A stretch of DNA of 13,849 bases. Origin: JACDAN01 sp035776735. Its GTDB lineage: Bacteria > Actinomycetota > Thermoleophilia > Gaiellales > Gaiellaceae. Within the stretch, counting starts at the first letter, position 1. Each line of letters begins with the position of its first letter. The position numbers and the translations under genes are program-made. Of this stretch, positions 1 to 6,865 are shown piece after piece. Location: positions 1 through 13,849 of the forward strand of contig DASSSO010000117.1 in assembly GCA_035776735.1 (NCBI GenBank), given 5' to 3'. The notes under the pieces were generated by a model, which was not told where the DNA came from, did no database searches, and worked only from the letters and a program-made list of their open reading frames with translations.

Positions 1-386
1 ACGTCGGCGGCGAGCAGCGACTGCGCGACCGAGATACTTGCGTGAACGCCGACATCGCCTCCGCGCTGCAGCTTGAGATCCCGAACGAATTCGACCAGCC
101 CGCCGTCGAGCACCGTTGCATTGGCCCAATCTCGGTCAAGGGGCGTCGATGTCGCGACGTACTTCGTGACCCCGTTGATGAAGGTCGCGAATGGCTGGAT
201 CTGGCTGCTCGGCCAGAACTGCGCCCACTCGGTGTAACTACGGCGGCCGAGAATGACCGCGTCCTGTGTCGCGATCACAGCGGCAAGGTTGGCGTCCATC
301 GCGTCGTCCCAGTCGGCGAAGAAACCATCTGGGTCCTCGGCAACCCCGTCGAGGGACAACAACTCGTACACGACGATCTTTCGCAC
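1..386 (-). CDS. DHFR / RibD C-terminal-domain family protein (3' end outside window)
   Basis: Reading the minus strand from a GTG codon at 386 gives a protein starting MRKIVVYELLSLDGVAEDP, which is the typical opening of the bacterial dihydrofolate-reductase-like (RibD_C) family. Further family hallmarks follow: ILGRRSYTEWAQFWP around residues 45-59, a KYV-ATSTPL strand, and a GGDVGVHAS segment near residue 110. About 128 residues are visible. The frame runs off the left edge at a point where relatives continue with a LxDE motif and about 50-60 more residues. The GTG start is supported by a strong ribosome binding site, GGAGG on the minus strand (395-399), with 8 nt spacing. Family members are NADPH-dependent reductases, but many actinobacterial ones have no assigned substrate, so no pathway can be named. 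It lies 49 bp downstream of the NAD(P)-binding gene on the same strand, so co-transcription is likely. Confidence 0.85.
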   Translation of the reverse strand, partial: MRKIVVYELLSLDGVAEDPDGFFADWDDAMDANLAAVIATQDAVILGRRSYTEWAQFWPSSQIQPFATFINGVTKYVATSTPLDRDWANATVLDGGLVEFVRDLKLQRGGDVGVHASISVAQSLLAAD

Positions 387-435
387 GCCCTACACCTCCG
401 ATTGGCCTCTACCAACGCTGGTGGAGCATGGCACG

Positions 436-1137
436 TCATTCGCTCGCGGCATGCGCGAGCGCTGAGGGCGTCTGGCGCCCGACGATCGCCGGGGCCTGGT
501 GGATGAGCTCGTCGTTGTCGAGCGCGTCGACCATGAACAGGGCAAAGTCGATGCGGCGGGTGAGGTTGCTCGCCAGGATCGGGTCGCCGACATGCCGGCT
601 CCACACGGGCAGGCCCTGGCTCTCGCCCTCCTCGAGGTCGCTGCCCCGCACGACCGTCCACCGAGTGTCGCTGGCGAACACCCGCCGGCACGCCTCCACC
701 TGGTCGTCGAGGTCGGCGAAGCGGAAGAGACGCGCGACCGGGCCGAAGACCTTCACTTGCGCCTTCAGCTTCCGCGAGTACACGTCCTGGCCGTCGAGCG
801 TGATGTGCCACCCGCACGAGAACACGAGCCGCGCCCCCGGAGGCGCGTAGTCGAGCACCGCCTGGGCAGTGCCCGTCGAGTACCCGTGAACCCCCCACGG
901 GACCAGCACGACGAGCACCCCGTCGCACCCCACGACCGCGCGCTCGATCACCTCGCGGTCGTCTGTCGCTCCCGGAACGACGGTGATGCGCCCCTCGAAC
1001 CTGTCGAGCTTCCCCACGCTTTGCTGCCGGCAGACGCCGACCACCTCCCAGCCCCGATCCAGCGCGTGCTGCACCATGTACTGCCCGAGCTTCCCCGAGG
1101 CCCCGACGATGCAGACCCTCAATCGGCCGTCGCCCAT
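436..1137 (-). CDS. NAD(P)-binding Rossmann-fold protein, NmrA/atypical SDR type
   Basis: The 233-residue product begins MGDGRLRVCIVGASGKLGQ, giving a Rossmann dinucleotide-binding loop GxxGxxG at Gly12, Gly15 and Gly18, followed by VVGVCRQQ at the end of beta-2. The pattern continues as expected for atypical SDR or NmrA-like proteins: VVPGATDDREVIERAVVGCDGVLVVL near residues 53-78 (beta-3, helix, beta-4) and WTVVRGSDL near 160. There is no clear classical YxxxK catalytic pair; the nearest is YSRKLK at about residue 120. It may therefore be a redox sensor or an isomerase/reductase of unknown substrate. The coding choice is clear over the overlapping plus-strand frame because only this strand gives a recognisable fold. 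No good ribosome binding site precedes ATG 1137, so translation may start close to the transcript end or at the TTG six codons in. The DHFR-like gene follows on the same strand. Confidence 0.85.
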   Translation of the reverse strand: MGDGRLRVCIVGASGKLGQYMVQHALDRGWEVVGVCRQQSVGKLDRFEGRITVVPGATDDREVIERAVVGCDGVLVVLVPWGVHGYSTGTAQAVLDYAPPGARLVFSCGWHITLDGQDVYSRKLKAQVKVFGPVARLFRFADLDDQVEACRRVFASDTRWTVVRGSDLEEGESQGLPVWSRHVGDPILASNLTRRIDFALFMVDALDNDELIHQAPAIVGRQTPSALAHAASE

Positions 1138-1206
1138 ACGTGCAGGCTAGTGCGGGATCGAGTCGAGTACGCTGCCCTCGTCCCTTTGACCGAGAGGTGA
1201 ATGCGC
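1138..1206. promoter_or_regulatory. Divergent intergenic region between the SDR-like and TIR genes
   Basis: This 69-bp spacer must hold the promoters for both the minus-strand SDR/DHFR-like operon and the plus-strand TIR gene, unless transcription starts further away. I see no convincing -35/-10 pair in it. The only clear signal is the plus-strand ribosome binding site at its right end. Confidence 0.35.
1194..1200 (+). promoter_or_regulatory. Ribosome binding site of the TIR gene
   Basis: GAGGTGA is a seven-base match to the anti-Shine-Dalgarno complement. It abuts the ATG at 1201 with no spacer, which is not usable, but stands 6 nt before the in-frame ATG at 1207. It therefore decides the start in favour of 1207. 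Confidence 0.7.
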
Positions 1207-2124
1207 ATGAACAAGCCGCGCATCTTCCTCGGGTCGTCGGGCAAGCAGACCAGACTGCTCCAGGCGATCACGCGGGGGCTCCAGGACGTCGCCGACGTCG
1301 AGCCCTGGACGAGCACGTTCAATCCGGGGCGCTCCACCCTCGACCGGCTCGCCGAGCTCTCCCAGGAGGTCGACTTCGCCGCGTTCGTGTTCGCCCAGGA
1401 CGACTGGACGACGACGGATGCGTCCCAGTCCGGCCAGGCATCGCCGCGCGACAACGTGGTGTTCGAGGCGGGGCTGTTCGGCGGCGCGCTCGGCATGCGG
1501 CGCACGTTCATCCTCCACGCGCACGGGTCGAAGCTGCCGAGCGACCTGCTCGGGCTGACCTCCGTCCGCTACGACCCGGACACCAGCCCGGCGGAGGTTC
1601 GCGCGATCAACCAGAAGCTCCGCAAGGCGATCGAGACCGAGGGTCGCCGCGGACCGGTCGAGGGGCTGTGGTGGCAGCTCTCGCTCACGATGCGGAGCGA
1701 GGACGAACCGTCGGCGGTGAGCCTCCTGCGCATCTCGCGGGACCGCGACGGTGGCCTGAGCGTGAACGGCCGGGCCTGGCAGGAGGACGGCAGCCTGTCG
1801 GCCCGCTACTGGAGCGAGGCTGCGAAGGAGCGCAGGGATCCGGCCGGCATCCTCTACTTCTGGAAGGGCGAGCGCCCTCGGCACCCGAATGCCCCGCAGC
1901 TCGAGGGCACCGGCGAGATCAAGGTGGAGAGCGCCGACCGCGCCACCGGGTACTGGACGACACGGTCGGATCGCGACCCAGGGCTGAATGCCCGAACCGC
2001 CGGCGTCTACCTTCGAGCCGACCCCGCAGACCTCGAGGTGCTCGACGGCGGGAACGAGGAGGAGCGCGCCCAGCTCATCGCGCAGCGCCTCCGGGAGTGG
2101 AAGTCAGCCGCGAACGCATTCTGA
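1207..2124 (+). CDS. TIR-like nucleotide-binding protein with C-terminal Cap15-like predicted sensor domain
   Basis: The 305-residue product has two parts. Residues 4-130 match the TIR-like family found in CBASS and STING-linked effectors: RIFLGSSGK at 5-13, VDFAAFVFAQDDW at 55-67, then SPRDNVVFEAGLFGGALG at 79-96 with Glu87 at the conserved catalytic position, and RRTFIL at 98-103. Such domains cleave NAD+ when a bound ligand assembles them, which kills or arrests the infected cell. Residues about 150-272 form a second domain of short alternating strands: GLWWQLSL, LLRISRDRDGGLSVNGRAW, GILYFWKGE, GTGEIKVESADRATGYW and RTAGVYLR. Its order of W, G and Y positions resembles the Cap15 cyclic-dinucleotide-sensing beta-barrel; I judge this by pattern only. 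No membrane segment or signal peptide is seen, so it should be cytosolic. No CD-NTase gene is visible, so the activating signal is unknown. The TIR assignment is firm and the sensor assignment is inference. Confidence 0.88.
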   Translation: MNKPRIFLGSSGKQTRLLQAITRGLQDVADVEPWTSTFNPGRSTLDRLAELSQEVDFAAFVFAQDDWTTTDASQSGQASPRDNVVFEAGLFGGALGMRRTFILHAHGSKLPSDLLGLTSVRYDPDTSPAEVRAINQKLRKAIETEGRRGPVEGLWWQLSLTMRSEDEPSAVSLLRISRDRDGGLSVNGRAWQEDGSLSARYWSEAAKERRDPAGILYFWKGERPRHPNAPQLEGTGEIKVESADRATGYWTTRSDRDPGLNARTAGVYLRADPADLEVLDGGNEEERAQLIAQRLREWKSAANAF

Positions 2125-2129
2125 GCACA

Positions 2130-2145
2130 GCGCGATTTCTCGCGC
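2130..2145. terminator. Hairpin between the TIR gene and ssrA, possible bidirectional terminator
   Basis: GCGCGA, loop TTTC, TCGCGC is a perfect 6-bp stem with a 4-nt loop. It lies 5 bp after the TIR stop codon and 23 bp beyond the tmRNA 3' end, between convergent transcripts. Neither side has a U tract, which is common in high-GC actinobacteria, so termination is plausible but unproven. Confidence 0.45.
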
Positions 2146-2168
2146 CGCTTCGTACCGAGTCCGTCGAG

Positions 2169-2534
2169 TGGAGGCGGGGGGAATCGAACCCCCGTCCGAG
2201 GCCGCTCCGCGCAGAGCGTCTACAAGCTTAGGCTGCCCTTGCGATTCGCCCGCCGGCCGGTGGACAGCCGACCAACCGCCGGGCTAGTCATCCTTTGGAT
2301 GTCGCGCGTCGGGCGATGACGTTCCCTCGGCGCCGAGCCCGTTAGTTGACGCCGCTGACCGAGCCACGGGCCGAGCTCGGAGCGACGCGCTCTGCTACGG
2401 GTTAGGCAGCGAGAGCGAGTGCGCGATTGTCATCCGCACTTGCGTGTTGTTCCCGGTTGTTTAGCGAGGCCGACCGGGGACCTCGGCTTGCGACTCTGCC
2501 GGAGAACCGACCACGTCGAAACCTGGTCGCCCCC
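2169..2534 (-). ncRNA. ssrA: Transfer-messenger RNA (tmRNA)
   Basis: The RNA starts GGGGGCGACCAGGTTTCGACG, carrying the hallmark GGUUUCGACG just after the acceptor strand. It ends with the T-arm GGGGG-TTCGATT-CCCCC and acceptor strand CGCCTCC followed by discriminator A. The 5' GGGGGCG pairs fully with 3' CGCCTCC, with a G-U wobble at the third pair, the identity element for alanyl-tRNA synthetase. The usual CTAAGCTTGTAGACG segment precedes the 3' tRNA-like part. CCA is not encoded (CTC follows), so it must be added after processing. Length is 366 nt, normal for a one-piece tmRNA. With SmpB it rescues ribosomes stalled on mRNAs lacking a stop codon and tags the nascent protein for proteolysis. 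The ends are set by acceptor-stem pairing and should be accurate to a base or two. Confidence 0.96.
2402..2443 (-). other. tmRNA proteolysis-tag reading frame
   Basis: Within ssrA, the frame ending LALAA then TAA encodes ASADDNRALALAA if translation resumes at the GCA codon at 2443-2441. The C-terminal ALAA is the degron read by ClpXP-type proteases. The frame stays open upstream (AAC AAC CGG GAA CAA CAC), so a longer tag starting before GCA cannot be excluded from sequence alone. Alanine is the usual first encoded residue, which favours GCA. Confidence 0.75.
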
Positions 2535-2548
2535 GTATGTACAGGCCA

Positions 2549-2554
2549 ATTGTA
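2549..2554 (-). promoter_or_regulatory. Candidate -10 box for ssrA
   Basis: TACAAT on the minus strand differs from TATAAT at one position and lies 14 nt upstream of the mature 5' end of ssrA. That distance fits a short 5' leader removed by RNase P. No good -35 hexamer is found 17 nt further upstream, so the call rests on the -10 match alone. Confidence 0.4.
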
Positions 2555-2693
2555 GCCGCGGCGCTTGCCTCCACGGCCTCATCGCAATTCCCATCGTCAG
2601 ACGTTGACTTTCCGGTCAGCCGCCCGTGGCGACGCGGCGACGGCTCGAGCATCCGACGCGGCCGGGGCTGTTTTGTGATCCTGGCTGAATCTC

Positions 2694-2722
2694 TTGTAAC
2701 CGGTGTGAAAACGTGAAACTAT
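2694..2722 (+). promoter_or_regulatory. Candidate promoter for the large secreted-protein gene
   Basis: TTGTAA (2694-2699) and AACTAT (2717-2722) are separated by 17 bp and match the housekeeping -35 and -10 consensus at 4/6 and 3/6 positions. They sit 33 bp before the ATG in an AT-richer patch of an otherwise GC-rich spacer. Two GTGAAA direct repeats (2705-2710, 2713-2718) overlap it. The 221-bp spacer 2535-2755 holds nothing else I can support. Confidence 0.3.
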
Positions 2723-2755
2723 CGTTGCGTTCTGCGGCCTTTGAGAGGAAAGGGG

Positions 2756-5700
2756 ATGATGCGGCGCGGAAGGGCACTTCCGCGGCTGCTCGCTGCAGCC
2801 GCGTCCTGCGTCGCCATAGCGGCGGCGATACCGCTCTCCTCGACGGCCGGGCCGTCGACGCTCCCGGCCTGCGGCGCCGCTGACCTCGTTCCCCGCTTCG
2901 CGAAGTTGGTCGTCACGCAAGGCCCGACGTCCTTCACGCGCGCCGCGCGTGGGAAGGAAGCGGTCGTCCGCGCGCACCTGACGATTCCGACGACCTGCCT
3001 AGTTGCACGCACGCAGTCCATCAGTCCCACCTCGGCGACGCTGACCGTCACCGGTGGGTCGGCCTCCGGGCCAATTGCGAATTACAACCCGCTTTCGGGC
3101 GCGCTCGGATCCGCCGTGCTGGCCGACTCGACCGCCGACCCGCTCTTCCTCGTCCCGGCCGCGGCGCTCCGTCCGGGCGACGGGAGCACGACGTCGGCAC
3201 TGACCGTCGCGGTCAGGGTGACGTACACGCGCGTGAGCAGCGGCGTGACGACAACGGGCCTGATCACACCCGCCGGCGCCGCCGGATCGACGAAAACGCT
3301 GACGCTGGACCGGAAGGGGAATGCACTCAGGGTGTTGCTGATACCGCTGGGCGACCCGGCGAGCACGGTCGTCCAGTGGGACGACGCCGCGAATGCGTCC
3401 GCCCAGGCGCTGATGTCCGCAGCCGCCCGCGTCTTCCCGGTCCAGGACGGGTGGGGCACGCTTGCCACCGGCCAGACGGGAGGCGTTCGCTTCCGGGTAA
3501 ACCAGGGCCTCCTCGACGTCAGGTCACTGAACCTGTACCGGACGGCGTCCGGGCAGACAAAGTTCTGCAGCAACGGCTCCAACTTCGCCACGAGCCAGGT
3601 GACGAGTGGACCGTTCACGGGCCTGACCCTCAAGGGTCAGCTGCAGCAGACGCTCGCCGACTACAACGCTGCGAATCCCACCCAACGGGCCGACCTCGCC
3701 CTCGGTGTCGTCAAAGACGCGTTCGCGTGGCCGACCAACAACAGCGCCGGCCTCATCTGCGACGACGGGCGGGCGGCCACCCCCGTCGCGGGCGCACCGG
3801 GCGCCGTGGGGTGGGTGCGTGTCTCCACAACGAGCACGTACCCAACGCCGGGACTCATGGAGCTCGCACACAACCTCGGTGTCGTTCGCTACGTCCTTGG
3901 CGTCAACACGTCGTTCCACTCCGCGAACGTCGAAGCCGACATCGGCGCGCCGGATCAGGGCTACAACGTCGTCCACCGGAAGGTCCTTCGCGTCGGCGGG
4001 ACGCTCGGAAACGATCACTCGGTCATGAACTACAACTTCTCGAGCATCCCGTACACGAACGACAACATCCTCGCCGAGCCCGACCAGTGGAACGACCTCC
4101 AATGCGACCTGCGTCCGCCGAGCACCTCTGACCCGGTCACGTGCGGCACCATCGCGACGTCCGTCGGGACCTCGGATGGTGTTGCGGCGGGAGCCAACAT
4201 CTTCGGGATCGACGGCACCTACGACACGGTGACCGGCGTTGTCCGCGTGACCAACTCGCGGCTGATCGCACAGGCGGACCCCGATGCGGTGGCCGATCCG
4301 GCGAGCGCATTGAGGCTCCGGTTCCTCAACGGTATTTCGTGCGCCTCGCCGGGGACGCAACTCGGCCCCGAGTTCGGCGTTCCTGTTCTGGGAGACGAGG
4401 GGCATGCCGAGGAGTTCGAGACAGGCGCGCCCAGCGGCTTCCATGTGAACGTCCCCTTCCCTGCGGGGGCGACGGTAGTCCAGCTCACGGTCGGCTCCGA
4501 CGTGAAGTACTGCCGCGCCGCCCAACCGGGCGACGTTCCGGACGTCACGAACGTCACGCCGGGGACGTCTCCGGACACGGGGACGCAGCTGCGCTCGTTC
4601 CCGCTCCCGCAGCCGTTCGGAGGAACGTCTGTCAACGGTCGGGCGATCGCGTTCGACGGCCGGGACCTGTGGGCGACGTTCGGGCCGAACTCGTCGAACG
4701 CAATGGACGGAAAGCTCTACAAGGTGACCACCACTGGGACGCTGCTCCGGACGGAGAACATCGGCACGCCGCTCGGCGCGCTCGCCTACGACCCCGAGCG
4801 GGGGACGCTCTACGGCGGGCACTACGACCTGGCTAACCGCAAACCGCAGCTCGCCGGCAACGTTTACGAAATCACCACGGGCACGATCCCAACCGTCACG
4901 AAGCTCTTCCGCTACCCGTTCACAGGGGCCACGACCTGCGCCGGAGGGGACCCGAAGGCGATCAACGGCCTCGAGGACCTCGAAGGCGGCTTCGTGCTCA
5001 GCGCGGACCTCGCGAAACAGGCCTACATCACTACGCGCCTCGGCGTGGACGTGTCGTCGTTCAGCACGGTGGCCGCTGGTGCGGACTGCAACTCAGGAAT
5101 CGCGCGCGACCACGAGGGCCTCTGGCTCGCCTCGCTCGCCACGAGCGACAGCACGACGTTCGTGCATACGTCGAAGACGGGTGCCCCCGACGGCGTGACG
5201 TTCACGGTCCCCGGTTACAGGGCGCAGGACATCGAGTTTGACGACGTCACCTTCGCGCCGAAGTGCGCCCTGTGGACGAACCAGGCGACCAGCACCGTGC
5301 CGCAGGTCCGGGCCTACCAGGTGCCGTGCGCCATCGGAGCGACCTTCAGGTTCAGCGCGAACGCGCCGGACCTCGTCGGAACCGCGTACTTCACCTGCGG
5401 ACGCCCGGGCGACCCCTATTACCCGATTGCGTCGAGCCTCCGCGACACCGACCTGACCGACGCTATCTCGACCTTTACGTTCACCTTCTACGAGCAGCAC
5501 TCGTGCGGCGAAGGAACGCCCACGATCTTCGTGACGGCGAGCAACGGCATCTACGAGAGCCCGCTCACGGACATCGACGCCGACATCCCGGTCGCTCCCT
5601 CCTCGAAGTCCCCCACCGCGGAGATCGTCGCGCCCTTCGACGGTGCGACCTTCCGCGTGGGCACGACGATCCCCTACTACGGCACGGCGCTCGATCCCGA

Positions 5701-6841
5701 GGACGGCGCGCTCACCGGGCCGGCGCTGACGTGGTACCTGGACGGCGTCCCCTTGGGACAGAGTGGAACGACGTTCGATCGGATCGCGCCGGCGCCGGGA
5801 ACGCATACGGTGACGCTGCGGGCGACGGACGCGCAGGGCCACATCTCGGAGACGTCGGTGACCTTCCACGTCGCGACAGACACGTCGGCGCCGCAGCTGT
5901 CGCTCACGCTGCCTTCGCCCAACGGCAATCCGCCGTGGAACACGGCGCTTCCGGTCATTCAGCTCGACCTCGCCGACAACGGTGCGACCGACGGCGGCGT
6001 CGCCTCCGTCATCTGCTTCGAGGACACGACACTTCTCTCGTTCAAGACGTTCGATCCGCCAGTGGCCGTGTATAGCGAGCAGCTGCATCCGTCGATCGAC
6101 GGGATCGAGCAGATCTCGTGCACGGTGACCGACAGCGCCGGGAACCAGACGACCGTCAACGACTTCATCTACATCGACACGACTGGGCCGGTCCTCAGTC
6201 CCACCGTGACGCCGAATCCGGTCGTCCTCAACGGGACGGCGACGGCGAGCGCGAACGCCACCGACGCGACGTCGGGAGTCGCCTCACAGGCGTGCGACCC
6301 GGTCGTGACGAGCACCGTCGGCACGTTCACGGTCACGTGCACCGCGACCGACGTCGCCGGGAACACGAGCACCGCGACTGCCACCTACGACGTGGTGTTT
6401 GCCTCGGGGATCTGCCTCGGCGAGCCGAGCCGGATGATTCTGCAACCGATCAATTCGGACGGATCCAGCGTGTTCAAGCGATCCAGCACGGTCGCTGTTC
6501 GGTTCCGCGTCTGCGACGCGCTCGGGTTGGCGATCGACGCCGCTGACGTCGTCACGCCGCCGAGCCCGAGCATGCATCCCTCGGACTGCACCGTGCCGTT
6601 GCCCTCGCCGACCCCGACGACACGTGCGCCGGTTCTCTGCACGAAAACGCCGACGGGCGGCGGAACAGTCAACGAGTCGGTCGACTCGACGACACCGGAT
6701 ACGAACTTCCGTTGGAACGGCTCGGGCAAGCATTGGCACTTCAACCTGGGGACGAAGAACCTGAGCGCCGGGTTCCAGTACGGGTTCTACATCCCCCTCA
6801 AGGACGGAACGATCATCCGCTTCAGCTTTGCGCTCAAGTAG
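2756..6841 (+). CDS. Large secreted modular protein: zinc-protease-like centre, propeller-like region, Ig/HYR repeats
   Basis: The start is ATG 2756, 7 nt after GAGG in an AGAGGAAAGGGG tract; TTG 2741 has no such signal. The 1361-residue product has a signal peptide (MMRRGR, hydrophobic stretch to about residue 25, likely cleavage near 31-33) and no C-terminal anchor. Residues about 45-180 form an extracellular Ig-like region containing FTRAARGKEAVVRAHL. Residues about 185-440 resemble secreted zincin-like proteins: RVFPV, then MELAHNLG (368-375), FHSANVEAD (His388) and SVMNYN (Met424), like a metzincin active site and Met-turn but with Met where the first zinc His belongs. Residues about 613-860 look like beta-propeller strands. 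One PKD/Ig-like module (about 951-1041) and two HYR-like modules (about 1045-1140 and 1144-1215) follow. The last 140 residues resemble the PxKF-type C-terminal domain, with VAVRF replacing VPVKF, ending FRWNGSGKHWHFNLGTKNL. The substrate is unknown; a cell-surface or released binding protein is the safest reading. Confidence 0.9.
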   Translation: MMRRGRALPRLLAAAASCVAIAAAIPLSSTAGPSTLPACGAADLVPRFAKLVVTQGPTSFTRAARGKEAVVRAHLTIPTTCLVARTQSISPTSATLTVTGGSASGPIANYNPLSGALGSAVLADSTADPLFLVPAAALRPGDGSTTSALTVAVRVTYTRVSSGVTTTGLITPAGAAGSTKTLTLDRKGNALRVLLIPLGDPASTVVQWDDAANASAQALMSAAARVFPVQDGWGTLATGQTGGVRFRVNQGLLDVRSLNLYRTASGQTKFCSNGSNFATSQVTSGPFTGLTLKGQLQQTLADYNAANPTQRADLALGVVKDAFAWPTNNSAGLICDDGRAATPVAGAPGAVGWVRVSTTSTYPTPGLMELAHNLGVVRYVLGVNTSFHSANVEADIGAPDQGYNVVHRKVLRVGGTLGNDHSVMNYNFSSIPYTNDNILAEPDQWNDLQCDLRPPSTSDPVTCGTIATSVGTSDGVAAGANIFGIDGTYDTVTGVVRVTNSRLIAQADPDAVADPASALRLRFLNGISCASPGTQLGPEFGVPVLGDEGHAEEFETGAPSGFHVNVPFPAGATVVQLTVGSDVKYCRAAQPGDVPDVTNVTPGTSPDTGTQLRSFPLPQPFGGTSVNGRAIAFDGRDLWATFGPNSSNAMDGKLYKVTTTGTLLRTENIGTPLGALAYDPERGTLYGGHYDLANRKPQLAGNVYEITTGTIPTVTKLFRYPFTGATTCAGGDPKAINGLEDLEGGFVLSADLAKQAYITTRLGVDVSSFSTVAAGADCNSGIARDHEGLWLASLATSDSTTFVHTSKTGAPDGVTFTVPGYRAQDIEFDDVTFAPKCALWTNQATSTVPQVRAYQVPCAIGATFRFSANAPDLVGTAYFTCGRPGDPYYPIASSLRDTDLTDAISTFTFTFYEQHSCGEGTPTIFVTASNGIYESPLTDIDADIPVAPSSKSPTAEIVAPFDGATFRVGTTIPYYGTALDPEDGALTGPALTWYLDGVPLGQSGTTFDRIAPAPGTHTVTLRATDAQGHISETSVTFHVATDTSAPQLSLTLPSPNGNPPWNTALPVIQLDLADNGATDGGVASVICFEDTTLLSFKTFDPPVAVYSEQLHPSIDGIEQISCTVTDSAGNQTTVNDFIYIDTTGPVLSPTVTPNPVVLNGTATASANATDATSGVASQACDPVVTSTVGTFTVTCTATDVAGNTSTATATYDVVFASGICLGEPSRMILQPINSDGSSVFKRSSTVAVRFRVCDALGLAIDAADVVTPPSPSMHPSDCTVPLPSPTPTTRAPVLCTKTPTGGGTVNESVDSTTPDTNFRWNGSGKHWHFNLGTKNLSAGFQYGFYIPLKDGTIIRFSFALK

Positions 6842-6850
6842 CCCGACTCA

Positions 6851-6858
6851 GGAAGGAG
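6851..6858 (+). promoter_or_regulatory. Ribosome binding site of the small secreted-protein gene
   Basis: GGAAGGAG stands 7 nt before a GTG codon at 6866 and decides that start over later codons. It lies within the 24-bp gap after the preceding stop, consistent with a two-gene operon. Confidence 0.7.
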
Positions 6859-6865
6859 ACTGCGC

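Noticed and set aside
499..1200. 233-codon plus-strand frame covering the SDR-like gene
   Set aside because: It is a mirror of the minus-strand Rossmann-fold gene with no motif of its own.
1140..2231. 363-codon frame overlapping the TIR gene in another phase
   Set aside because: Its product is Arg/Pro-rich with no fold, it runs into the ssrA 3' end, and it lacks a ribosome binding site. The TIR frame is clearly the coding one.
2169..2245. A separate tRNA gene suggested by the T-arm sequence
   Set aside because: The T-arm and acceptor strand belong to ssrA: the matching 5' acceptor strand and GGTTTCGACG are at 2505-2534, and no anticodon arm is present locally.
2419..2607. Short plus-strand frame in the ssrA region
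   Set aside because: It lies mostly antisense to tmRNA, and no ribosome binding site or recognisable protein supports it.
3524..4822. 432-codon minus-strand frame inside the large secreted gene
   Set aside because: Highly biased Arg/Val composition without domains, and fully contained within a well-supported plus-strand gene.
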